Assembly: GCA_022606425.2 (NCBI GenBank)
Contig: JAHDVF020000742.1
Location: 372,001-436,000 of the forward strand
From: Lepidostoma basale
Taxonomy: Eukaryota; Arthropoda; Insecta; Trichoptera; Lepidostomatidae
DNA length: 64,000 nucleotides
Direction of reading: 5' to 3'
Part shown: piece by piece, positions 10,632 to 21,077 of the stretch
How the letters are laid out: each line of letters begins with the position of its first letter
Numbering within the stretch: the first letter of the stretch is position 1
Position numbers and translations under genes: made by a program
The notes under the pieces: model-generated
Database searches by the model: none
What the model was told of the DNA's origin: nothing
The model's input: only the letters and a program-made list of their open reading frames with translations

Positions 10632-11150
10632 CCAATGACAATTTGAATAATTTCTTTAATATTATTTCAAAGTTCTTGCTGGTTAAGTGCCTACTTACAG
10701 CTAATTTAAAAAACGGTGGAAACGTGTAACATAAATTAAATAAACACTAAAGTCCGGATCGTCCATGTCAACATGTGCAACATCGAAAAAAACATTATGT
10801 GTTATTACATTATGTGCTAAATTAAAAAAACGGTGGATTCGTGGAACATAAATTAAATAGACAATATGTGCACCATCTAAAAAGAACATTTTGTGTTGAA
10901 TTATTTTTATTTTGTTATTTTATTTTATATCATTGTATTTTATATTATTTATTTTAGATTTATTTTGTGGGTGTTGCACGATCGAAGTGTGCGCGGGAGA
11001 TGCCTATTGGTGGCGATGAGGTTCGCAACCCACCACACCGCGTCTCCCGCGGGGCGAAAAGAGAAGGATGGAGTGCCGCATCAGTAAAAGTGTGACAGTC
11101 CATTCTTTCTGCCTACCCTTTCGGGGAGACGGCGTGATGGTTAGTTAGTT
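10632..11150 (+). mobile_element. SIDE: short internally deleted LINE A derivative, long form
   Basis: Two related units of about 100 bp (10706-10815 and 10816-10905, each with ACGGTGGA...ACATAAATTAAATA) lead into the LINE A head (GGTGGCGATGAGG at about 11011). At about 11084 the head jumps directly to the last 70 bp of LINE A (GTGTGACAGTCC...) and ends in GTTAGTTAG. EN and RT are entirely absent, so it must use LINE A proteins if mobile. Long copies are also at 26640-27267 and 28809-29375. Confidence 0.8.
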
Positions 11151-11704
11151 AGAAAAAATATGATTGGAAAGAATAGCATCTGTGAAAGTTAATATTCAGT
11201 TATATATTTTTTTTACGAAAACGTATTTTTTTCTATTTGTTCTCGGAAATATCACCGCCAGACACGGCTTGTGATTGACTGACTTCAATAATACAAAACA
11301 CACATAATGGTAAAAGTTTTCGGTACTTTAAAAAAACAGTAAATCGAGTCGGTAAATCGCACCCCACGTACAATAAAGTCCATTTCCTAGACACGTGTTT
11401 CAGAAGAGAAAAAATATGAGTTATGTAAGTTAACTACGAGTTATGTGTAGATATTTGAAAATGTTCGGAAGCTAAATGATTAATTATGATTTTAAATTGC
11501 AATTTTTATTTCACAATGCAAAATTTATAATACTTTAATATGTATTAAAACATTGTGTTTTTCCATATAGGTAGGTACCCATAAGTAGAAAAACACTTAG
11601 GTATGGTTAAGTGCAGGTAATAATAAATAAAAATATGAAAAAAACAAAAATAAAAATATCAGTAGTAACTTCTTTTCTCAAAAAAAAAAAACAATACATG
11701 AAGG

Positions 11705-11905
11705 TGTGGCATATCTGTATATGATAGAGTGTCAAATGCAATTGCATATAATAAGTGAATTCAGTGCGAATGAAAAGTGTTATGAACAAAATAAAGAATA
11801 AGTCATTTAGATATTGGACAAATGGAATGAATGGTAAGATTATGCGAACGGAACAAGAAATAGAGGAAGACCGAAAAAAAACAATGGCAAGATTAAATCA
11901 ATCCA
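11705..11905 (+). mobile_element. LINE A fragment
   Basis: Degraded DNA for the LINE A C-terminal region (MNKIKN...S, then a NGMNGKI... segment). It stops where a SINE begins. The 550 bp before it (11155-11700) contain only AT-rich sequence with no recognised feature. Confidence 0.65.
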
Positions 11906-11907
11906 AT

Positions 11908-11982
11908 GACAACCTTCGTGGCAGAGTGGTAAGAGATCTGACTGCCATACCGAAGGTCCCGGGTTCGAATTACCTGTTGTAA
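11908..11982 (+). mobile_element. tRNA-derived SINE head
   Basis: The A box (TGGCAGAGTGG) and B box (GGTTCGAATT) are spaced as in a tRNA promoter. The tRNA-unrelated body is missing or replaced. Confidence 0.7.
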
Positions 11983-12104
11983 AAAAAACATGTGTGTGCA
12001 TGACGCGATGTATTACTTTTGAGTAAGGGAGTGAAGTATTAATGTTGTTATTCGAAATTTCATGGTAGAAGTTCATTGTAAAAAACATATATTTTTTTTA
12101 TAAA

Positions 12105-12265
12105 AGTCTAATGGTGGCGATGAGGTTCGCAACCCATCACACCGCGTCTCCCGCGGGGCGAAAAGAGAAGGATGGAGTGCCGCATCGGTTAAAGTGTGAC
12201 AGTCCATTCTTTCTGCCTACCCTTTCGGGGAGACGGCGTGATGGTTAGGTAGTTAGTTAGTTAAA
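12105..12265 (+). mobile_element. SIDE, 5'-truncated copy
   Basis: LINE A head (GGCGATGAGGTTCGC) joins the LINE A end at GCATCGGTTAAAGTGTGAC, the same junction as elsewhere. It ends in GTTAGTTAGTTAG and faces another SIDE across 8 bp. Confidence 0.85.
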
Positions 12266-12273
12266 AAATCTTT

Positions 12274-12450
12274 TAAACTAACTAACTGACTAACCATCAC
12301 GCCGTCTCCCCGAAGGGGTAGGCAGACATAATGGATTGCCACAATTTAAGCGATGTGGCACTCCATCCATCTCTTTTCAACCCTGCGGGAGACGCGGTGT
12401 GATGAGTTGCGAACCTCATCGCCACCAATAGACATCTCCCGCTTTTCAAA
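12274..12450 (-). mobile_element. SIDE, inverted copy tail-to-tail with the previous one
   Basis: The reverse complement has the same head-end junction and the tail at 12276-12292. With 12105-12265 it forms an inverted pair about 345 bp long that could fold into a long hairpin. It has more substitutions than its partner. Confidence 0.85.
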
Positions 12451-12454
12451 AAAT

Positions 12455-12580
12455 CATTTTAAAATGTATATTTAGTTAAAATCAACTGATGTTTGTGTCT
12501 GAAAATGACAGCGAGCTGCCGAAACCGGTCGAAGACACAAACATCAGTGGATTTTAACTAAATATACCTACATTTAATTT
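12455..12580. repeat. Hairpin with GAAACCGGTCG core
   Basis: TTAGTTAAAATCAACTGATG at left pairs with CATCAGTGGATTTTAACTAA at right. The right half holds stem-like GCGAGCTGCC then GAAAC. It relates to 12735-12895, 39780-39925 and 54855-54925. Confidence 0.7.
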
Positions 12581-12624
12581 TTTTTCATTATTTACGAGAA
12601 AAGTATGTCAAAAGGGAATAGTTT

Positions 12625-12675
12625 GGTAGTCCATTCATTCTGCCTACCCTTTCGGGGAGACGCGATGGCAAGTAA
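12625..12675 (+). mobile_element. LINE A/SIDE terminal fragment
   Basis: Only the last 50 bp (TAGTCCATTCATTCTGCC to AGTTAG) remain. Confidence 0.6.
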
Positions 12676-12734
12676 GTTAGTTAATTTAATAATACATATT
12701 CGTGATTAATGACAATAAAAATACTTTGAAAAAA

Positions 12735-12895
12735 ATCTTTTAAAAATGTATATTTAGTTTAAATCCTCTAATATTTGTGTCTTCGACCGGTTTCGGCAAC
12801 TCGCTGCCATCTTCTGATGATAAGAAGATGGCAGCGAGCTGCCGAAACCGGTCGAAGACAAAAAACGTCAATGGATTTTAACTAAATATGCATTT
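12735..12895. repeat. Hairpin with paired hammerhead-like halves
   Basis: Both arms carry the core: at 12822-12848 AAGAAGA, one T, stem GGCAG/CTGCC with loop CGAG, then GAAAC; the minus-strand arm at 12790-12815 mirrors it. The U4 position of a hammerhead is replaced, so this is a decayed or merely similar core. Confidence 0.6.
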
Positions 12896-12909
12896 AAAAA
12901 ATATGAGGA

Positions 12910-13530
12910 TGAATCGCCACATTGTTCTATTCAGGCATAATTTACTTCTTCTACATTCACAAATAGTGACATGCACGCTCGTCGATTGTTCCTACTTCGA
13001 ACATGGCCGCCATTGAGTAATTGATTAATTTAATCATGCCATGTCTTCCTTGGCCTTCCTCGACTTCTTTTCCCATTCACACTACTTGTATATATATTAT
13101 TTTAACCATTATTCCCTCAATCATTCGTTCCGTATGTTCAAACCATCTTAGTGACCCTTTCTTAATTTTATTTATTACGCATTCATCCGCCGTACATTCT
13201 TTTCTAACTTCATCATTAGATATTCTATCATACATTGTTTTTCCGCACATTCTTCTTAGTGACCTCATTTATGCGGCCTTTATCCTACTTTCATCCTTCT
13301 TCTGCCAACTCCAAGCTTCACTTCTATACATAAGGGTCGGGACTAGAACTCCATTGCGCACTGCCATCTTTGTTTCAGTCGATATATTTCTATTTGCGGC
13401 AATGTCTGCACCATTTATTTTGTTTCCAGCTCCAACCCTTCTTCCGATATCTTTCTCCATTTTTCCATCTCTTGTAAACATTTGTTTGTTATTTTATTTG
13501 TTTACAATGTTGTTTGTTTACAATGAACTT
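12910..13530 (-). pseudogene. LINE A (subfamily 2) 5'-truncated copy
   Basis: The reverse strand encodes GKMEKDIGRRVGAGNKING, SWQKKDESRIKA, then RSLRRMCGKTMYDRISNDEV and [11 protein letters not shown] in two or more frames. It starts after the RT domain. The subfamily differs from the main one by SWQKK and CVINKIKKG. No normal GTTAG tail is seen. Confidence 0.75.
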
Positions 13531-13975
13531 CTACCATGAAATTTAAAATAACAACTTTTTTTTTCGTGTCTTTAAAATCTGTTTTTTGCATTATGTCACT
13601 ATGTGTCGGAGGGTGCGAAACTTAGTTCTGGGAACGAATTTGTGGGTGAGTGCTCACATACTCAAATTTATTAGTTTCGGATATTAACAATTTTCGATAC
13701 TTGGTTTTCCATTATGGGACCCGCGACAGACATGCGTGGGTCGACATTTTTACTGGTTTATTTTTTTAGATTGCAGTTTCTGTCCTATCAGGTACTGGAA
13801 TACCGAGCTCAGATCCGGGCCGCGGATTTTCAGGACATAATTTGCTAACAAATTATCTAGCTAACCAGCACTCTTAAATATTTATTTCTATAAAGACACA
13901 CCTTAAAATTCTTTTGCGTAGTCAATTATCCCAACTTATTTTTTTTCATTTATGACATCTTTTTCAAATAATGTT

Positions 13976-14597
13976 CTTCTTCTTCTTCTTCTTCACTTTT
14001 GATAGACTCAGGAGTCTGTTATTTCAGGCGGGTCCTCTTGAGACGCTGAACTCCAGCTTTCTCTCCACCGTTTCGGGGGTCTTTCTGGTCGGCGTTGTCC
14101 GTTTGGCGTTCCATGGAGAGCTATGTGTGGTATCCTATTTGAGCTCATTCTTTCTAGATGTTGATGCCAGTATCGCCGTCTTTGACGTCCCCATCTGCCC
14201 ACATCTTCGACCTCGCAGATTTCTCGGATTGCTGCATTCCTAACTCGATCACGTAGGGTTTTGCCAGCTATAGCGCGGAGTGTTTTCATCTCGGTTGTCC
14301 TGAGCATGCTCTTTGTCTTGACAGTGTCTGCTCTCGATTCTATGCCATATGTGAGGATTGGTCGCACACAGGTCTTATAAATGCGTACCTTGCTGTCAGT
14401 CCTCGTGTCCTTGTTTCTCCATATGACATCTCTTTCAGGCAGCCTGCAACCGCTGCAGCCTTATCTACCTGTGACCTTACTTCTCTGGGGAGGTCATCAG
14501 AGCTGGTTATTTAGCTTCCGAGATATCTGAATTGGTTTACCTGTTCAATTTTTTCTTGGCGTACGGAGATTTCGCATCTTAGTTGGTTTCTAGAGAA
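13976..14597 (-). pseudogene. LINE C, 5'-truncated copy with exact target duplication
   Basis: It has the same C-terminal protein as 6685-7211 (TYGIESRADTVKTKS ... PPEITDS), with a slightly longer 5' end. The AAG-type tail is at the left edge. A 12-bp duplication, TCAAATAATGTT, lies at 13964-13975 and 14598-14609, which fixes both borders. Confidence 0.9.
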
Positions 14598-14759
14598 TCA
14601 AATAATGTTGTACGAAAAAAAAAACTGGTTTTTAAATAGTTGATCTTTTTTGTTATTTTAACTACATATTTAATGCAGTTACGTTTAGTTTTTGTTTAAC
14701 TTTAGGTTCCAACATAGGAATGATTATTTGTGTTTTATATTATAAATTCAAACATTGTT

Positions 14760-14985
14760 TTTTCCACCTTTGAGTGTATTTTTCTCAACATGAGTTATTT
14801 CCTCCTTTGAGTTTATTTTTCTCAACATGAGTTATTTCCTTCTTTGAGTTTATTTTTCTTAACATGAGTTATTTCCACATTTGAGTTTATTTTTCTCAAA
14901 ATGAGTTATTTCCACCTTTGAGTTTATTTTTCTCAACATGAGTTATTTCCACCATTGAGTTTATTTTTCGCAACATAATTTATTT
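14760..14985. repeat. Minisatellite, 37-bp unit, about six copies
   Basis: The unit reads TTGAGTTTATTTTTCTCAAC then ATGAGTTATTTCCACC, with small differences between copies. The first half resembles the arm of the hairpins at 36590 and 39385, suggesting the array grew from such an end. Confidence 0.85.
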
Positions 14986-15231
14986 CGAAGGTAGTAAACC
15001 GTAATCATCGCGAGAATAATAAAATATGTCGTTTTTCAGATAAAGGAAAAATATTAAAATAGAAAAAGTTTTATAATTCATATAAATTCAAAGTTTCATT
15101 GGTGCCATGTAGACATAATCTTTAGTATTATGTCATCTGGCATTATTTCTACACATCCGTCCCACAGTAGTTTTTGAGACTTTATCAAGCAGTATTTTAA
15201 GTTCATGTTTATTTTGAATCTGTAAGTCATA

Positions 15232-15318
15232 GACGACTTTCGAGCATAGTAGTTAGAGCACTGACTGCCATATCGAAGATCTCGGGTTCGATTACCAGCG
15301 ATGGCAGTGTGATTTTTT
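15232..15318 (+). mobile_element. tRNA-derived SINE, partial
   Basis: A recognisable B box (GGTTCGATTACC) and a degraded A box around 15242-15258; the sequence to GATGGCAGTGTG is shared with 29791. It abuts the end of the LINE A copy at 15325. Confidence 0.65.
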
Positions 15319-15324
15319 CAGTAA

Positions 15325-15870
15325 TTGATTCATTTGGTCATGCCATGTCTTCTTTGGCCTTCCTCGACTTCTATTCCCATTCAAACTACTTGTATAAATC
15401 TTTTTAACCATTCTTCCCTCATCCATTCGTTCCATATGGTCCAAACCATCTTAGCGACCCTTTCTTAATTTTATTTATCACGCATTCATCCGTCTTACAT
15501 TCCTTTCTTACTTCGTCATTAGATATTCTATCATACATTGTTTTTCCGCACATTCTTCTTAGTGACCTCATTTCTACGGCATTTATCCTACTTTCATCCT
15601 TCTTCTGCCAACTCCAAGCTTTACTTCCATACATAAGGGTAGGGAATAGAACTCCATTGTGCACTGCCATCTTTGCTTCAGTCGATATATTTCTATTTGC
15701 GGTAATGACTTTGAGTGCACCATTTATTTTGTTTCCAACTCCAACCCTTCTTCCGATATCTTTCTCCATTCTACCATATCTTGTAAACATGCTTCCCAGA
15801 TAAACAAATTCGGTAACTTGCTCTAATTTCTCACCGTTCGCACTTATGTCACAATCCGTCATACATTAGT
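15325..15870 (-). pseudogene. LINE A (subfamily 2) 5'-truncated copy
   Basis: A reverse-strand frame of 147 codons from 15862 reads NGEKLEQVTEFVYLGSMF, GRMEKDIGRRVGVGNKINGALKV, HNGVLFPTLMYGSKAWSWQKKDESRIN and RSLRRMCGKTMYDR, then shifts frame near 15440. RT and EN are absent, and the last 100 bp of the family are missing. Confidence 0.8.
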
Positions 15871-15887
15871 TTGTTTTTGATGTTATC

Positions 15888-16515
15888 TTCGTCTCTATTG
15901 AGATACAATTAAATCATATAAATTGATAAACCGCATTGGGTGAAATCCAGTATTCGTATACAAGTATATGTATACATCCAAAAAAATATTGTAATACATA
16001 TCTGGTTTAAGTTTGGCATATAGATAGGAGTGACATTTCCAGGCGGCTTCTAAAAATGCGCTAATGGCGGGGTAGCCTTTCACATTGTGTTAAAAAAGAT
16101 GTTCTGCTTGATGCTCAATAGACATTAATTTTTATAGATGGCGTTAGTATGTAGATTATATATAGATTGATCTTAGAGATTAACATATATAATCAAAGTT
16201 TTCATAGATGGCGCATTGAAACTGACATGTGAATTCTGGCGTTGGACTTTAACATATATACAACTTCCAAAAATTTGTCAGACATGGTCATAACAAAGGT
16301 GGAATGGGGAATGTTGTAATTACATAAAGTGTGCACTTAACCCAACCAATGACAGGTCATAAGTCATATAAATACCTTGATCAACCATATTCAGTTTCCA
16401 ATTTGCATCTTCGTCTCTATTGAGATACAATTAAATCATAAAAATTGATAACCCGCAATGGGTGAAATCCAGTATTCGTATACAAGTATATGTATACATT
16501 CAAAAAAATATTATA
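15888..16515 (-). repeat. Repeat family R with direct terminal repeats
   Basis: About 105 bp beginning CGTCTCTATTGAGATACAAT is present twice in the same direction (15888-15995 and 16408-16515), separated by about 410 bp. The middle contains AACCCAACCAATGACAGGTC, found in all family R copies. No protein frame. It resembles a small LTR-like or dimeric unit; class unknown. Confidence 0.65.
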
Positions 16516-16863
16516 ATAATTGATTGAATAGCGTATCCCTTAGTTCGGCACTGGCGAGTATCAAAAAAGTACTTGGAATTAATGGATAAAGTTTGATTTT
16601 CATCAGCACATTAGATGACTAAAGATTAGAGGTGGCAGGTACGTAAAAGTGATTACGTCTACCTACTCGAATTTAGACATTACTCTATAAATATTATCTT
16701 GTAAAGTAGATATGTCTGTATTAACACATACAAAATAGCATACCTACACAATTATGTGGAGTCCGTATAAAATATTATTGGAAAACAGAACAAAAAAAAA
16801 GATTTCATTAATGTCGTAGTTTCCCATTGCTTTTCACATTTTTGTATACAACAGGTTATTTGA

Positions 16864-17217
16864 GACATGGAAAGAGCCATGTTAGGAATAAGCCTAAGAG
16901 ACAGAGTCAGAAACGATACGGTGAGAGAAAAAACAAAGGTCACCGACATCATTCACCGGGTGGCGACTCTTAAATGGCAATGGGCAGGTCACGTAGACAG
17001 AAGCTCAGATGTAAAATGGACAAGACGACTGCTGACTTGAAGACCGTGGACCGCAAAGAGAAGTGCAGAGCGACCGCAACTACGGTGGAAGGATGATCTG
17101 AACAGACACGTCAGAATAACCTGGATGCAGTCTGCACAAGACAGAGTGACATGGAAGCGAATGGAGGAGGCATTTGTCCAGAAGTGGACGAGAATAGGCT
17201 GAGGAAGAAGGAGAAGA
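16864..17217 (+). pseudogene. LINE E, 5'-truncated copy with target duplication
   Basis: It encodes MERAMLGISLRDRVRNDTVREKTKVTDIIHRVATLKWQWAGHV and a Trp-rich end, then an AAG tail. An 11-bp duplication, AGGTTATTTGA, lies at 16853-16863 and 17218-17228. One in-frame stop follows RRLL. Confidence 0.85.
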
Positions 17218-17337
17218 AGGTTATTTGAACCCAATTCTGCCACGAAGGCCGCCGTGATGACACCATTTATTTTATTTGAGCTTTATTAATGGAACCAGCG
17301 AGTTTTTGTCCATAAAAAAAAGAATTAAAAATACGCA

Positions 17338-17640
17338 TTTTATTTATGGGAATGATATTTTTCTCCTTGCTAAGGCATTATCAAATGTTTGATAATAATA
17401 TTATACTTTGATAATGCCTTAGTAAGGCGAAATACGTCATTCCCATAAAATATAATAAAACTTGAATAAAACAAACGTTATTATTCATACTAATCGAATA
17501 AAATGCAATTTTCAAGAAAAATAATTTTATGTAATACGGAAGTGACACGTTTAATCTTGCTAGGGGATTATCAAATGTCATTTATTAATGCCCTTTCAAG
17601 GCGAGATATGTTAATCCCATATAATACGAGGTTAAATTCA
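17338..17640. repeat. Two adjacent hairpin family C copies
   Basis: The first (17338-17490) pairs TATGGGAATGATATTTTTCTC with its complement near 17440. The second (17500-17640) is more diverged. A half copy is at 17938-18010. Confidence 0.7.
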
Positions 17641-18049
17641 AATGAAAAACCTCAGATTATTTTAGAATATACGATGTTTACTTGTTATTGGGGTATTTAA
17701 TTATAATATATAAAACTGAGAACTTTTCAAAAAAAATTTCAGAAAAATAAAATGAAAATTTGTCCAAACCATCTTGGTGATCCTATATTTATTTATTTTT
17801 TATTCGACATGTGTTCGTTTCTATTATCGGCGTTTGACACTCTATGAAAGAGTAAAATAAAATTAAACAAAACATAAATTCATCTTTGAGATTTCAAAAA
17901 TCTCAAATTTTGATAATTAATACGAATTAAAAACATCATTTTCTAGAATATTTTATGGGAATGATATATTTAGCCTTACTGAGGCATTACCAAACTTCTA
18001 GTTAGCATTGCCTAAAGCCACATTGAAAAGAGTTTTCTGTAATTTCATT

Positions 18050-18470
18050 TTCATTTATTTATTTTAAATATATCTAAAGCATTACAGATTTTTTTCCAAT
18101 ACATTAAAGATACAAGTTAGAGATACACAATACAAGTTAGAGATATACAAAAAAGAGCGAGAAACATAAGATGCATGACAAATTAATAAAATAAATATAC
18201 CATACAATTATAATAAAGATAGTACTTCCCTCAGATGAGCCAAACTATCACAAAATACGTCAAACTCCTAGGTGATACGATTAAGCAAAGATATTGCTCT
18301 ACCTACCGGCATAACCATTGGCAGGTTGGTTCTGCATCGTGGGAGATAAAACAATCTATGGTCCCTTTGTCGTATAAGGGACGAACAGACCTACATCACT
18401 CAGGATTTCTGAGTTGTGTATACAACCGCCTAACAGTCGAAAGAAATGAACACCCAATGTAATGTTTGTA
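18050..18470 (+). repeat. Repeat shared with 62350-62640
   Basis: Both places carry CGATTAAGCAA, GGCATAACCATTGGCAG and GGTTCTG in order with similar spacing, within an otherwise AT-rich stretch. The translated pieces (e.g. HNHWQVGS) match no family I recognise. Confidence 0.5.
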
Positions 18471-18479
18471 TTCTATCAT

Positions 18480-18850
18480 ATATAATTTGCTATTAATATC
18501 TAGCGACTTACCTCCGACGTAGGTAGCTACTTACCTCGGTATCGGTAGCCACTTACTCCTGTGGGTACCTACTTAAGGCCAATATGACTTGTCATCGCAT
18601 AAGGGTTATGCGATATTAAATAAACTACTGAAAACAGGCACTCAACGTCAGTTCGGGGGGCACTTCCGCCATAGATGCTTCTATCTGTTGACAATAGACG
18701 GCGGGTAAGTGATTCCGGAAGTGAATGGGAAATGGCGGCAAATGGCCCGTAATGGCCGCGCCGGATGCGGTGTCATTCGCGGTAGGTGCTGCCGCCACTA
18801 CGACCGTTGCGGGAACCATAACTTCGAAACGGTAATCTTCAACTGAATAT
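18480..18850. other. Non-repetitive GC-richer island
   Basis: Short GGTAGC and ACTTACCT motifs recur in 18490-18580, followed by a CpG-containing stretch (AATGGCCGCGCCGGATGCGG). No convincing reading frame. It may be single-copy host DNA. Confidence 0.4.
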
Positions 18851-18854
18851 AAAG

Positions 18855-19070
18855 AAAACTAACTGACTAACTAACCATCGAAGGTAGAAATAATGGACGC
18901 CGCACTGTTTTTCCTAATATACATTTCTCGCTTCCTCAACATTTATACATCGTGTCAGGCACGCACGTCGATTTCGCCGACACCTCACGTGGCCGACATT
19001 TAATAAATATTTGATTAATTCTCTTTTTATATTATAATTCTGTTTAGGTTGTTTGCAGTTTATTTATACA
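18855..19070 (-). mobile_element. LINE A 3' fragment
   Basis: It begins at the tail (AACTAACTGACTAACTAACC) and runs into the degraded C-terminus on the reverse strand, ending near 19070. Confidence 0.7.
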
Positions 19071-19084
19071 GGTATAAAAAAAAA

Positions 19085-19250
19085 CCTTTGTATTTAACCA
19101 CGGTATGATTATTATAATTGATGCCAACTAGTTTCGCTTGGACCTGTAATCGGATGCGAGTTGTTTTTCCTGCCCTGATGAAGCTTGGGTCCAAGCGAAA
19201 CTAGTTGATATCAATTATAATAATAACCTTACCGTGGTTAAATACAAATT
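19085..19250 (+). repeat. Hairpin with hammerhead-like core
   Basis: The outer arms ATTATTATAATTGAT and ATCAATTATAATAAT pair, as do CAACTAGTTTCGCTTGG and its complement. At 19175-19201 the plus strand reads CTGATGA, one A, stem GCTTG/CAAGC with a 4-nt loop, then GAAAC. Apart from the extra A this is the hammerhead core order. Confidence 0.6.
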
Positions 19251-19299
19251 GTTTTATGTCTAACCACAAAGTGAGTGCTTCATATGAAAATTTAGTTTA

Positions 19300-19454
19300 T
19301 TTATATATTTTATTTATTTATTATTATTACTATTATCATTATTTTGTTGGAAATTCTACACCAGACCAAAGACAGTGTGACAATCACACTGCCCTCGTCG
19401 GGAATCGAACCCGGAACCTTCGGGTGGCAGTCAATGCACCTACCTACGAAGGTC
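19300..19454 (-). mobile_element. tRNA-derived SINE
   Basis: The reverse strand starts GACCTTCG at 19454, has the B box as CCGGGTTCGATTCCC, then CTGGTGTAGAATT and a TAA-rich tail at 19310-19335. The A box is mutated. The body is shorter than at 50730, so it has an internal deletion. Confidence 0.75.
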
Positions 19455-19539
19455 GTCAATGGAGTACGGAGTCGAGAAAGACGCAGCATTATCAAATTTA
19501 TAAAATTTTAAAGGTCGGTTATTTTAGAAGTCTGAAGAA

Positions 19540-19670
19540 TTGACTTGCTCGTATGTCTCACATATGAATGTGGATGAAGCTAGAAAGTTGTGTCAGAAGA
19601 GTAGTGGCAGTCTATTCTCTCTATCTACCCTTCCGGGGAGGTGGCATGCTGGTTTGTTTGTTTCTTTCAC
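19540..19670 (+). mobile_element. LINE A 3' terminal fragment
   Basis: It runs from the CMNVDEAR-like region to GTTTGTTTGTTT, i.e. the GTTT-tail type rather than GTTAG. Confidence 0.7.
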
Positions 19671-19705
19671 ATCATTGAGTCGCATTTTTTGTTCGATAAT
19701 TTGGT

Positions 19706-19880
19706 TTTATGTTTCTTGAACAATGATGTAAAACTTCTGCTTTCTAAGGCATTATCAAATGTCACTTGACAGGCTAAACATGAGATTCACATAAAATATA
19801 ATAAAACTTCTAGAAAATAGACGTTTTCATTTGCATTCTTTATTTAAAATGAAGTTTCGCATCATTGTTCAGGAAATAAT
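19706..19880. repeat. Hairpin family C, with outer arms
   Basis: TTCTTGAACAATGATG at left pairs with CATCATTGTTCAGGAA at right, and one inner arm has AAAATATAATAAAACTTCTA. This copy defines the outer ends of the family. Confidence 0.75.
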
Positions 19881-19894
19881 AAATAATTTTTTCA

Positions 19895-19945
19895 CCTTTC
19901 ATAAACATGTTTCGGGCCACACGGCCTTCCTCAGTGTTTAAATTT
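19895..19945 (-). repeat. Hammerhead-like core
   Basis: On the minus strand 19934-19909 reads CTGAGGA, an A/C mismatch, stem GGCC/GGCC with loop GTGT, then GAAAC. Position 7 of the hammerhead core tolerates any base, so CTGAGGA is permitted. Confidence 0.55.
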
Positions 19946-19990
19946 TAATAATACAAAGATACAAAATCGTTACTTATATACTTAAATAAA

Positions 19991-20009
19991 GGGGTGGGGG
20001 GGGGGGGGG
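19991..20009. repeat. Poly-G tract
   Basis: GGGG, one T, then 14 G. It is G-quadruplex capable and prone to length errors in assembly. Confidence 0.85.
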
Positions 20010-20475
20010 TTAAGTCAGAGGGTAGAGTTATTTATTATTATTATGTTAGAGTTGTGGGATAAAAGGAACAAATACATTTGGGCACACGTTTTGTTTAAAA
20101 ATTTGGTATTGTGTCGACCCGTGAAGTGAGCAAGGAGTGTGCATCCTAAAATCAAACCGCCCGTATTATATCAATATCAAAAGGCAAAAGACTGGAGCGA
20201 AATGACCGTAATCCATTCTGCGGAAATAGTCAGCCATTGTCTGATAGTTGGCTCACCTCTCCCGAGTGTTAGTCCATCCATTAGCAGGAGTGCTCCCTTC
20301 CGGCTCTCACCCCGAGGGATGAACTCGTTGAGGGCTTGTTTGGAGATCATTAATGTCACCCTGTCACGTGGCGGACCTTGACTGGAAATGAAGAATTATC
20401 ATGCCGTTATACAAAGAAAATGAATTTGACATCCTTTATAAAATATGTAATATAAAACTAAAATTAGAATTTTAT
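20010..20475. other. Non-repetitive stretch, no gene recognised
   Basis: Moderate GC around 20100-20390. Both strands have short open frames (plus strand 20139-20381; minus strand 20177-20359) with no known motif. Its origin is unclear. Confidence 0.35.
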
Positions 20476-20477
20476 AA

Positions 20478-20895
20478 GGATTAATTGTATCTCAATAGAG
20501 ACGAAGATGTAAATTGTTTTCTGGGAACAGAATGTGGTGGCCGAGGCGCTTACAGGACTTATGACCTGTCATTGGTTGGGTTGAGCGATCGCTTTATGTT
20601 TAACAACCTTCCCTATTCCGCCTTTTTTTTCTTCTTATGATCACCACGTCTGACAATTTTTTGGATCTTGTATATATGGTAGGATTCCACGCCTATCTTT
20701 ACATATTTAAGATCACTCTACACTAGCGTCATCTATTAAGACACACATTCTGTTCCCAGAAAACAATTTACATCTTCGTCTCTATTGAGATAATCCTTAT
20801 AAAATAAAAAATATATATCCGCAATGGGTGAAATCCAGTATTTGTCTACAAGAATTTGTATACATTCAAAATGTTGTATTAAATTAGAATAGAAA
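20478..20895 (+). repeat. Repeat family R copy with inverted ends
   Basis: ATCTCAATAGAGACGAAGATG at the left appears inverted at about 20770-20790, together with the CTGGGAACAGAA segment. The middle has GACCTGTCATTGGTTGGGTT. It then runs into ATGGGTGAAATCCAGTATTT. Confidence 0.7.
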
Positions 20896-20904
20896 TTATT
20901 ATAA

Positions 20905-21060
20905 TCTTCTTCAACATCTTCTTCTGATTGTAGATCTTGCGATCTGTTTATGCAGGATATCAACTTTCTTCCTGTGATGAAGACGACCAGCCTTCTCTCC
21001 ATCTCTTTGGTGGTCGTCCTGGTGGTCGACGGCCCTCTGCAGTCTCGTGCATCACGATTT
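20905..21060 (-). mobile_element. Short LINE 3' fragment
   Basis: The reverse strand reads MERRLVVFITGRKLISCINRSQDLQSEEDVEE, i.e. a LINE C-terminus running into an AAG tail. A related piece on the plus strand is at 59930-60105. Confidence 0.6.
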
Positions 21061-21077
21061 TAGGATTTTTTTTTTTT

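Noticed and set aside
12105..12450. CRISPR-like repeats because of recurring GTTAGTTAG and palindromes
   Set aside because: There are no regularly spaced spacers; the repeats are LINE tails in eukaryotic DNA.
13021..13539. Plus-strand 172-codon hydrophobic frame
   Set aside because: It is the antisense of a LINE A copy; hydrophobicity comes from the T-rich complementary strand.
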